Origin: Shewanella pneumatophori | GTDB lineage: Bacteria > Pseudomonadota > Gammaproteobacteria > Enterobacterales > Shewanellaceae | Direction: 5' to 3' | DNA length: 64,000 nucleotides | NCBI RefSeq assembly: GCF_023283895.1 | Contig: NZ_JAKILB010000002.1 | Span: forward strand, 372,001-436,000 | Shown here: piece after piece, positions 36,246 through 43,373 of the stretch | Numbering within the stretch: the first letter of the stretch is position 1 | Layout of the letters: every line of letters starts with the position of its first letter | Position numbers and translations under genes: made by a program | Notes under the pieces: generated by a model | Seen by the model: the letters and a program-made list of their open reading frames with translations, nothing else | What the model was told of the DNA's origin: nothing | Database searches by the model: none

Positions 36246-36274
36246 AAATAGGCCTGTAGCAGGCCTATTTTTTA
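36246..36274 (+). terminator. Rho-independent terminator
   Basis: Perfect 11-bp stem AAATAGGCCTG / CAGGCCTATTT with a 3-base loop and a T-run, oriented rightward. It probably ends the transcript of the RRF_GI gene, reading through the antisense LysR remnant. The 11 bases after it (CTGATTGGTAT, 36276-36286) match the end of the MITE at 33917-33932. Confidence 0.85.
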
Positions 36275-36329
36275 GCTGATTGGTATTAAATTAATCTAAA
36301 GCAATCAACCTGAGTAGCGGGATTAACAC

Positions 36330-36518
36330 TTAAAGTAACTTGCTAGAAATATGCGATAAATGCTGTTCAAGCTCATCTTCAGTTGTCGGTAAAGATTCAA
36401 GCTCAAAGGTCAGTGGCTTACTGCCATTAAGCATAAAAACAGAGCTTTCACCGTGGTCATAGTGAAACCATTTTCCATTAACGCAAAGATCGGTATAACA
36501 ATTTGGTAGCAGTTCCAT
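36330..36518 (-). CDS. Small hypothetical protein
   Basis: A 62-residue soluble acidic protein with a compact pattern (CYTDLCVNGKWFHYDHGESS) that suggests a small beta fold; Cys residues at 7 and 12. An AAGGTG RBS lies five bases before the ATG, supporting translation. No family recognised. A perfect FNR-type site lies about 137 bases upstream (36655-36668), so expression may be oxygen-controlled. Confidence 0.6.
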   Translation of the reverse strand: MELLPNCYTDLCVNGKWFHYDHGESSVFMLNGSKPLTFELESLPTTEDELEQHLSHISSKLL

Positions 36519-37028
36519 AGGGCACCTTTATATTTTAGGTTTCATTATTTTCTTATTGGGATAAAACGGCCTTTTGTGAACTCGCTTTGAAAGCTGAATT
36601 TTAATTGCGTGATCAGGCTCACCTTTATATGACCTTAAAAGCGTTAGGTACTCATTGATCTAAATCAATAGCTACAAAGTTAATGAGTTTTTGAGTCGCA
36701 TTCTTCGACACAAATCTCTATCTGTCTGGGTTTTAAAAGGAGTTTTTAGCGTTTTGTATAAAAACTGTCGCTCCTTGTAGTCAATGACACCATTTTTAAT
36801 GTTTTAAAGCTCAACTCCAGCACTTTTGCACAATATTTGTGCGTTTATTCATCTCCTGCTATTGCTCAATTGCTTGTGATAAAAAGCCTGCTTGAACTCA
36901 AATATGCAAAGGAATACTCTTAGCTCGTTCGAGTTTGAGCCATAGGCTCGCAGTGATTTTGCTAATGTTTACAGGTTTTTACGCTTGCTTTGATACTAAC
37001 CAGGCAGAAATAAGAAAATGAGGTTTAC
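36519..37028. other. Divergent intergenic region with an FNR-type site
   Basis: About 510 bases between the leftward 62-residue gene and the rightward ankyrin gene. Apart from the site at 36655-36668 I recognise nothing in it. Confidence 0.5.
36655..36668. promoter_or_regulatory. Predicted FNR/EtrA binding site
   Basis: TTGATCTAAATCAA matches the FNR consensus TTGAT-N4-ATCAA at every specified position. It lies 137 bases upstream of the leftward gene start (36518) and 360 upstream of the ankyrin gene (37029). EtrA is the FNR homologue of Shewanella; binding is inferred. Confidence 0.6.
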
Positions 37029-38249
37029 ATGCTTAGCAGTAATATTTTCGATGGATTGGAACTAGAAGATGTTTTACGTGAATATCTTGCTGGATTAGAT
37101 GATTATGACGAGCCCTATTTTATCAGTATCAAGCTAAATATCTGCAGCGAAAGCGCGATAAAAATGCTGATCCCCAAACTTGATCATCTAGATGATGATA
37201 TATACGCCTTTAAACTAGATAAACAGCTGTTATTACTCAGTCTTGAATGTGAAGTTGACGAGGTCAAATCACTTGCCAATATCTTACTTAGCGCCTTTGC
37301 TGAGAATGATGTTATCGCGCAAATCGCAGTTTTTCATCACAACTGCTTAGGAACTCCGATTGATACCTTTAAGTGGTCAACACAGCTGTTAGAAGAGTTA
37401 ATTGATAAATCACCTAGTGAGTCGGCTGTAGAGTTTAATGATTTTAGCGACCGCAGCAATTGGCCTGGTTTGAGCGCCTATGTTGAAGGACGAGATCCTG
37501 ATTTTGGCGCTGATATTAGCTATCACTATGATGAGAGCGACGAGGACGATGATTTTGATGACGATGACGACGATCGTTTTGATGAAAATGGCTTCGATGA
37601 AAAGGGTTTCAATGAAAGCGGTTTTACCGCGCTTATTCAAGCCATTTTAGATGACGATTGCGCCGCCGTTAGACGTCAGCTCCTTGCTGGTGAGGATGTG
37701 AACAAGCTTGACTGGTATAACAACACACCGCTTAATCATGCAGTTAAAAGTAGTACGCCCGAGATTGTGAGTTTGCTACTTGAGGCGGGTGCTAATCCAA
37801 ACCAAGTGGGCAGCTACGGAACCACAGCGCTTTATATTGCTAGCTATAACGGTATGTTGTCGACGATTAGGCAATTGTTATCTAAGGGCGCTGATGTAAA
37901 CGGTACAGTGGATGAAGGTGAAAGCTCGCTGATGGCGGCAGCAGGAAATAGCACTGCAGAGGTTGTGGCGGTATTACTGCAAGCTGGGGCAGATATTAAT
38001 GCACTTAGTGAAAATGGCAATACAGCGCTTATTCATGCGGTTATGGCTCGCTATAGTGAACGCAAAGCGATTGTTGAACTGCTGCTTGCTAATGGTGCCG
38101 TAGAGACTATCAATCACGCGAATATGCATAATTCAACTGCAATGGATTTAGTCTTTGATTATGAGCACCATGAGCTAATCGACATATTAGCTGGCGCAAT
38201 GTCAGAGGCTGGCTTGAAACCGAGTCATTTAACGGCCGAGTTAGCTTAG
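37029..38249 (+). CDS. Ankyrin-repeat protein with acidic linker
   Basis: A 406-residue cytoplasmic protein. The first 150 residues are an unrecognised mixed alpha/beta domain. Residues about 170-190 are an extreme acidic stretch (DESDEDDDFDDDDDDRFDEN), followed by a short repeat (GFDEKGFNESGF). Residues about 200-395 contain about five ankyrin repeats, shown by TPLNHAVKSSTPEIVSLLLEAGA, TALYIASYNGMLSTIRQLLSKGA and TALIHAVMARY-type units (each cut here). Ankyrin arrays bind proteins. No signal peptide. Monocistronic with a terminator at 38278. Confidence 0.85.
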   Translation: MLSSNIFDGLELEDVLREYLAGLDDYDEPYFISIKLNICSESAIKMLIPKLDHLDDDIYAFKLDKQLLLLSLECEVDEVKSLANILLSAFAENDVIAQIAVFHHNCLGTPIDTFKWSTQLLEELIDKSPSESAVEFNDFSDRSNWPGLSAYVEGRDPDFGADISYHYDESDEDDDFDDDDDDRFDENGFDEKGFNESGFTALIQAILDDDCAAVRRQLLAGEDVNKLDWYNNTPLNHAVKSSTPEIVSLLLEAGANPNQVGSYGTTALYIASYNGMLSTIRQLLSKGADVNGTVDEGESSLMAAAGNSTAEVVAVLLQAGADINALSENGNTALIHAVMARYSERKAIVELLLANGAVETINHANMHNSTAMDLVFDYEHHELIDILAGAMSEAGLKPSHLTAELA

Positions 38250-38277
38250 CTTATGTTCTAGAGTCATATTTAGTAGG

Positions 38278-38311
38278 GATAAACCTGTAATTAGGCTAGC
38301 GGGTTTATCTT
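38278..38311 (+). terminator. Rho-independent terminator
   Basis: Stem GATAAACC / GGTTTATC, closed further by G/C pairs, followed by a TCTTCT tail, after the ankyrin gene. Confidence 0.6.
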
Positions 38312-38690
38312 CTGTGCATTACTTGTATAAATACCTATATTTGAACACATTAGCCGTAAACTCTAGATTAATTTGAGTTATTTAGGCTATCACTTTCCGC
38401 TAATTTCTCCGGTTAACTTTCGATGACAGCTCAATCCTTCCCTCGGATTTAAGCGGCTAGTTTTAAGGGATAGCCATCCTTTTAAAAGGTTCTCATCACG
38501 CCCTTATTAAACTATAACAACTAAAATTGCTCATTGGCGTGAATGTAAGTCATCCCTGAATTGAACTAATGGCACTAAGTTGTCGTATTGCAAATGGTAA
38601 AGGCCGATTGTGTCTTAGAAAAAACTACAGTTGTCTAGCAATTCATAGCGATTGCTTTGCAGCAATAGTTAATAAACAGATGAGCTATTT
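38312..38690. other. Intergenic region before the DUF3081-like gene
   Basis: About 380 bases. A 69-residue frame begins at 38569 but overlaps the next gene in another phase and looks non-coding. No other signal recognised. Confidence 0.45.
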
Positions 38691-38948
38691 ATGTCTTTAT
38701 CAAAGCATCTTTTTGTTTTTAATTATGTCATCACTAATGGTATCAATCGAGACGGTAAATATTACTGTGATGGTTTAAGTGCATGGCATGATCTTGACGG
38801 TTATACCTGCTATTTGGGTTACAAAGATCTCGTCATGACGCTGTTTTTTCATGGCCGCTTTGCTTATGAGTATCAAAAACGTCTGACCTACAATGACTTC
38901 AACTCGCTGGTAGATAATCGCTTTAGGCAGCTTAGTCAGCCGCAATAA
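38691..38948 (+). CDS. Small DUF3081-like protein
   Basis: An 85-residue soluble protein. The pattern DLDGYTCYLGYKDLVMTLFFHGRFAYEY resembles DUF3081 (DGYT-x-L ... V-x-L-x-FF-H-N), a small family of Shewanella and Vibrio with no known role; the match is from pattern memory. It lies about 100 bases upstream of the cryptochrome gene, same strand, and might be the first gene of that transcript. Confidence 0.6.
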   Translation: MSLSKHLFVFNYVITNGINRDGKYYCDGLSAWHDLDGYTCYLGYKDLVMTLFFHGRFAYEYQKRLTYNDFNSLVDNRFRQLSQPQ

Positions 38949-39050
38949 TCAATAGTCAATAAACATAACTAGTCATATTGTTTAAAAGACTAATCTAAAT
39001 GTTAGGTTGGTACGTATTAGCGCTTACCTAGTCGTTTTACAGGCAAGCGC

Positions 39051-40448
39051 ATGTTACAGCATCAAAAAGCACTCTTTTGCTTCAGCAATGATTTAAGGTT
39101 AAGCGATAACCAAGCGCTAAATTATGTGCTGCAGCAATGTAAGTCTGTAGCTTTGGTCTATATCTTCAATCCACAGGATTTTATTGCTCAGCGCTATCAT
39201 CACGCTTCGCTAGGAAAGCATCGCCTTAGTTTTATTATTCATAGCTTGCTTGATCTTCAGCAGCAATTACACGCAAAAGGTCACCAGTTACACATCTTAT
39301 TTGGTGAGCCTGTAACGGTATTGTCGGAGCTAATTAACAACGAAGGTTTCAGTCTGTTGGGATACACTGCTTCAGTGGGAGCTGAGGAGCAAAGTCGTTG
39401 GCATAAGTTAACATCTGCATGGAGCGGGGCTGAAAACAGTAATAGCAAAGTTAGTTTTCTTGCCAACTGGAACAATAGTCTATTTAGCGCTGAGCAAATA
39501 AGCTCGCTTGTTGATGCGTTTAGCAGCTTTTCTTGTTTTCGTCGCAAGCTAGAAAAGTCATTGTTAACCGTTGCTATGCCTTGTGAAACTTGGCCGCAGC
39601 GGCCCGTGCAGGCGTTGGATTTATCTTTGGCATCACAGCGCTTTAAAGTAAGTGACGTTTGGCTATCAGATAATAGTGCGCCGACAGGCACATTTTTTAA
39701 AGCAGGTGAGCAAGCAGCGCAAGCACATTTAACTCAATACTTTTTAACCTCACTGCCTCACAGCTATAAAGCGACTCGTAATGCTCTAGATGGCTTTGAC
39801 AATTCCACCAAATTTAGCCCATATCTTGCTCATGGAAATTTGTCAGCTCGGCAAATATGGAGCGCACTGAAACACTTTGAATTGGAGCAAGGGCCAAGTG
39901 ATTCAAGCTATTGGATAGGCTTTGAACTGCTATGGCGCGAGTATTTTCATTGGTTAGCGCTGCGTTTGGGTAAAGCGCTATTTCAGTTTAAAGGTTTAGC
40001 TGCTACTGCGCCGTTAACCAGCTATTTCCCTGAGCGCTTTACCAAGTGGTGTTTAGGTTGTACGCCTTATCCGTTAGTTAATGCTTGCATGAAACAACTT
40101 AATGCCACTGGTTATATGTCTAATCGAGGACGGCAGATTGTCGCCAGTTGTTTGGTGCACGAACTTGGTCTTGATTGGCGCTATGGCGCAGCTTATTTCG
40201 AGCAGCAATTGGTTGATTATGATGTGGCGTCTAATTGGGGTAATTGGCAATACATAGCTGGCGTTGGTGTCGACCCCCGCGGCGGTCGCCATTTTAATCT
40301 ACAAAAACAAACAGAGATTTATGATCCTGATGGCGAATTTATCGCTAAGTGGCAGGGAGAGGTGAATAGCAGCCAAGCGCTAGACTCAGTTGATGCAGCT
40401 GATTGGCCGCTGCAATCTGACACGCTACCAGCTAAATCGGAGGCCTAG
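39051..40448 (+). CDS. DASH-family cryptochrome / single-stranded DNA photolyase
   Basis: A 465-residue cytoplasmic flavoprotein. The N-terminal photolyase alpha/beta domain (about 1-135, starting FCFSNDLRLSDNQAL) binds an antenna cofactor. The FAD-binding helical domain follows (about 205-440) with ELLWREYFHWL, TGYMSNRGRQIVAS and DYDVASNWGNWQYIAGVG, the latter ending in DPRGGRHFN-LQKQ, which is diagnostic for Cry-DASH. Cry-DASH proteins repair cyclobutane dimers in single-stranded or looped DNA and may act as light sensors. First of a compact four-gene unit: the next start follows its stop directly. Confidence 0.93.
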   Translation: MLQHQKALFCFSNDLRLSDNQALNYVLQQCKSVALVYIFNPQDFIAQRYHHASLGKHRLSFIIHSLLDLQQQLHAKGHQLHILFGEPVTVLSELINNEGFSLLGYTASVGAEEQSRWHKLTSAWSGAENSNSKVSFLANWNNSLFSAEQISSLVDAFSSFSCFRRKLEKSLLTVAMPCETWPQRPVQALDLSLASQRFKVSDVWLSDNSAPTGTFFKAGEQAAQAHLTQYFLTSLPHSYKATRNALDGFDNSTKFSPYLAHGNLSARQIWSALKHFELEQGPSDSSYWIGFELLWREYFHWLALRLGKALFQFKGLAATAPLTSYFPERFTKWCLGCTPYPLVNACMKQLNATGYMSNRGRQIVASCLVHELGLDWRYGAAYFEQQLVDYDVASNWGNWQYIAGVGVDPRGGRHFNLQKQTEIYDPDGEFIAKWQGEVNSSQALDSVDAADWPLQSDTLPAKSEA

Positions 40449-40616
40449 TTGAGTCACTCAAAGCTGGAGTCCAAAGTATGCCTTGTGTGTTTACGGCCGT
40501 TTAATTGGCGTAAAAAATGGCGTAAAGATTGGGAGCAAGTTAAGTATTGCTCTAAGCGCTGTGCAGGTCAGAAAGATAGAGCGATTAACACTGAGCCTGA
40601 TAAGGAGAGGGAATGA
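40449..40616 (+). CDS. DUF2256 small zinc-ribbon-like protein
   Basis: A 55-residue protein starting with TTG immediately after the cryptochrome stop; its own stop overlaps the next ATG (ATGA). It has CLVC and CSKRC motifs separated by RPFNWRKKW...KYC, the DUF2256 pattern, most likely a zinc-binding fold. DUF2256 genes are repeatedly found next to photolyase/cryptochrome genes, as here. The function is unknown; the basic-aromatic centre would suit nucleic acid binding. Tight overlap on both sides supports real translation despite the rare start codon. Confidence 0.85.
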   Translation: MSHSKLESKVCLVCLRPFNWRKKWRKDWEQVKYCSKRCAGQKDRAINTEPDKERE

Positions 40617-42262
40617 GTGAGCACCAGCCTGCTAAAAGATTGCGGCTAATATTGGGCGACCAACTCAATGCTGCTCACTCTTGGTATCAACAGCAAGATG
40701 ACGATACCTTGTATGTGCTTGCAGAGCTCAAGCAAGAAACTGACTATGTAAAACATCATGTGCAAAAAGTATGTGCTTTTTTTGCGGCTATGCAGGCCTT
40801 TGCCAACGCCTTGCGTAATGCAGGGCACAGGGTATTGCACTTAACTTTAGATGACACCGCAAAATATCAAGATTTACCTGCTTTGTTAACTGGCTTAATG
40901 AGTCAATATCAGGTTCGCGAGTTTCACTATCAGTTACCTGATGAATATCGGCTGCGTCAGCAGCTATCCTTGTTTTGTCGCGAGCTATCAATTCCTGCTA
41001 TGGCGTTTGAAACTGAGCATTTCTATTTATCAGACTCTGAGTTAAAGGATTACTTCTTTGAGGGCAAAAAGCATCGCTTAGAGCATTTCTATCGCAAGTT
41101 ACGTTGTCGGTTTAAGCTATTAATGCAGGGGGATGAACCTGCTGGTGGTCAGTGGAATTATGATGCTGAAAATCGGCAAAAGCTCAAAGCTACGGATTTT
41201 GCAGTTGTACCTGCACCACTAATGTTTACTAACGATGTCAGCGATATTTTAACCCGGCTTAAGCGCCACAATGTTAAAACCATTGGCCTTGCTCATAGCT
41301 CGCTGTTGTGGCCTATCACACGTCATCAAGCTAATGAATTACTGCAATATTTTTGTCGTCACTGTTTAGCTAACTTTGGACGTTTTCAAGATGCAATGAC
41401 CCATGAGTTAGACATGCTCGCAGCGCCTGTTAATGGCGAATTAGCGCTAGCGCCTGCCTCAGACGCCAAAGTTGAACAAGTCACGACTCCAGAATACAAA
41501 AAGCAGTGGAGCCTGTATCACTCGCGATTGTCGTTTGCCCTCAATGCCAAAATACTCAGCCCGCAGCACGTCGTTGATACCGCTATCGCGACTTATCAGC
41601 AAGCAGATGGCGCGATTACATTGGCGCAAATTGAGGGTTTTGTAAGGCAAATTCTAGGCTGGCGTGAATTTATCAGAGGAGTTTATTGGGCCAATATGCC
41701 TGAGTATGCCTGCTTGAATCATCTTGGCGCTAAGCGTGAGTTACCAAGTTGGTTTTGGAGCGGTAATACCAACATGAACTGTATGCAGCAGGCCATTAAG
41801 CAATCCCTTGATTATGCTTATGCACACCACATCCAGCGGTTAATGGTTACCGGTAACTTTTGCTTAATCGCTGGTATTGACCCTGATGAAGTCGATGCTT
41901 GGTACCTGGGGATTTACATCGATGCTATCGAGTGGGTTGAAATGCCTAACACCCGTGGTATGAGTCAGTTTGCCGATGGCGGCATCGTTGGCTCCAAAGC
42001 TTACGCAGCGAGCGGTAATTATATTAACAAAATGAGCGATTACTGCAGCGGTTGTCAGTACGAGGTTAAGCAAAGTCACAGTGATAATGCTTGTCCGCTG
42101 AATGCACTGTACTGGCACTTTATGCAGCAACATATTGACGATTTTAAAGCCAATCCACGCACGCGTATGGTTTACGCCAACTGGCTAAAAAAGCCGCCTG
42201 AAGCACAGCAACTTATTTTGCAACGTGCAGAGTTTTTGATTCGAAATATCGATAATTTATAA
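40613..42262 (+). CDS. Iron-sulfur bacterial cryptochrome/(6-4) photolyase (FeS-BCP family)
   Basis: A 549-residue flavoprotein of the FeS-BCP family (Agrobacterium PhrB, CryB type). N-terminal domain [11 protein letters not shown] (about 10-20), helical FAD domain about 260-500 with [17 protein letters not shown] (about 343-359) and [20 protein letters not shown]. The four cluster cysteines are Cys390, Cys478, Cys481 and Cys494; their spacing (88, 3, 13) equals that of Agrobacterium PhrB (350, 438, 441, 454), so a [4Fe-4S] cluster is very likely. The family repairs (6-4) photoproducts with an FAD and a lumazine antenna. Start overlaps the DUF2256 stop. Confidence 0.95.
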   Translation: MSEHQPAKRLRLILGDQLNAAHSWYQQQDDDTLYVLAELKQETDYVKHHVQKVCAFFAAMQAFANALRNAGHRVLHLTLDDTAKYQDLPALLTGLMSQYQVREFHYQLPDEYRLRQQLSLFCRELSIPAMAFETEHFYLSDSELKDYFFEGKKHRLEHFYRKLRCRFKLLMQGDEPAGGQWNYDAENRQKLKATDFAVVPAPLMFTNDVSDILTRLKRHNVKTIGLAHSSLLWPITRHQANELLQYFCRHCLANFGRFQDAMTHELDMLAAPVNGELALAPASDAKVEQVTTPEYKKQWSLYHSRLSFALNAKILSPQHVVDTAIATYQQADGAITLAQIEGFVRQILGWREFIRGVYWANMPEYACLNHLGAKRELPSWFWSGNTNMNCMQQAIKQSLDYAYAHHIQRLMVTGNFCLIAGIDPDEVDAWYLGIYIDAIEWVEMPNTRGMSQFADGGIVGSKAYAASGNYINKMSDYCSGCQYEVKQSHSDNACPLNALYWHFMQQHIDDFKANPRTRMVYANWLKKPPEAQQLILQRAEFLIRNIDNL

Positions 42263-42274
42263 GGATATTGATAA

Positions 42275-42919
42275 ATGAAACATATTAATTTTGCTGATAT
42301 TGAGCAGATGGAACAACGTAATCGGGCACGCTTGATTAATAGCTTGTCTGGATTTAAAAGCGCAAATTTAGTCGCCACCTGCAGTGAGGATGGGCGTAAT
42401 AATGTGGCGATTATTAGCTCATGTTTTCATCTTGGGGCTAGCCCTGCATTAATGGGCATGGTCATTCGCCCAGATAGCGTGCCCCGCGACACATTAAGCA
42501 ATATTGAACAAATGGGCTGCTATACCATTAATCATGTATCAGCCAATATTTATCGGCAGGCGCACCAAACATCTGCGCGCTATGCGCCAGAGGTGTCAGA
42601 GTTCGATAAAGTGGGGCTTTCTGCTGAACTGGTCGCAGGTATTGAGGCGCCGTTTGTGGCTCAGAGCTTGTTAAAGTTTTCCCTTGATTTGCGCGAGGTA
42701 ATGCCACTGGCAATTAACGGTACTATTTTAGTGATAGGTGAGATTAAGCATATTATTGTCGATGAATCAGGCCTAAAGGCAGACGGTTATGTGGATATTG
42801 AAGCGCTGGGGACCGTGGCTGTTTCTGGGCTTGATAGTTATCACCATACTCAAAGGCTAGCGCGTTTAAGTTACGCTAAACCTGACAAAGCTTTAGTGAC
42901 TCTTTCGATAGATAGCTGA
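42275..42919 (+). CDS. Flavin reductase-like FMN-binding domain protein
   Basis: A 214-residue cytoplasmic protein of the flavin reductase-like (split-barrel, FMN-binding) superfamily: VATCSEDGRNNVAIISSC (about 33-50) and MVIRPDSVPRDTLSNI with the NHVSANIY strand are typical. The family reduces flavin with NAD(P)H or holds FMN for oxidoreduction. It lies 12 bases after the FeS photolyase with a good AAGGA RBS, so it belongs to the same transcript. It might supply or recycle reduced flavin for the two photolyase-type proteins; this is inference from position. Confidence 0.85.
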   Translation: MKHINFADIEQMEQRNRARLINSLSGFKSANLVATCSEDGRNNVAIISSCFHLGASPALMGMVIRPDSVPRDTLSNIEQMGCYTINHVSANIYRQAHQTSARYAPEVSEFDKVGLSAELVAGIEAPFVAQSLLKFSLDLREVMPLAINGTILVIGEIKHIIVDESGLKADGYVDIEALGTVAVSGLDSYHHTQRLARLSYAKPDKALVTLSIDS

Positions 42920-43128
42920 TAGCTTTTAGTTCATTCAACGGGCTTGTTTTCTGCTTAATTTTACTGGGGATCTACCTACATAATTTTAACGACACAATTC
43001 ATGCCATGGGCGTTAGCGGTATTGTCATTAGCGCTGTATGTGTGGCCTTTGGCATGGTGTTGTCGCTGCCGACCAAAATGTATCTGACTTTTGTTTTAGT
43101 TAAACGTGAATCAGAACAACAGCAATAG
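42916..43128 (+). CDS. Candidate small two-helix membrane protein with no normal start codon
   Basis: Directly at the end of the flavin reductase gene a frame is open for 70 codons and ends at 43128. It encodes two hydrophobic segments (NGLVFCLILLGIYLH and GIVISAVCVAFGMVLSLP) and a charged C-terminus (KRESEQQQ). The only ATG, at 43006, would remove the first helix; a CTG at 42916 could start the full frame. The arrangement suggests a small membrane protein that uses a rare start or has lost its 5' end. It is too short for automated ORF calls. I cannot decide between gene and remnant. Confidence 0.4.
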   Translation: MIAFSSFNGLVFCLILLGIYLHNFNDTIHAMGVSGIVISAVCVAFGMVLSLPTKMYLTFVLVKRESEQQQ

Positions 43129-43295
43129 TTTATTCTCAATAAGCTATCTTCAATAAAGTATTCTTAATTAGCTCGTTTGTAGGGCGTTAATTTACCGTAA
43201 TCTGCGCTTTTAGTTAATTAACCCAAGACTAATGCGCAAAAAACACCGATAATTCCCCAATACGTTTATTTAGCCTAAACACTTGTTGAGTAACA

Positions 43296-43311
43296 TGCTC
43301 ATTATTGAGCA
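43296..43311. promoter_or_regulatory. Palindromic operator-like site upstream of OsmC-YcaO
   Basis: TGCTCA-TTAT-TGAGCA lies 62 bases upstream of the ATG at 43374, within a wider imperfect dyad. Possible repressor or activator site; the binding protein is not known. Confidence 0.35.
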
Positions 43312-43373
43312 AACAACTCATACACTAGACTTGTTCTTTAGGCACGCTCGCAACAAAGTGGAAATCATATCTA

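Noticed and set aside
38569..38778. 69-codon frame
   Set aside because: Overlaps the DUF3081-like gene in a different phase; the latter has a recognisable family pattern.
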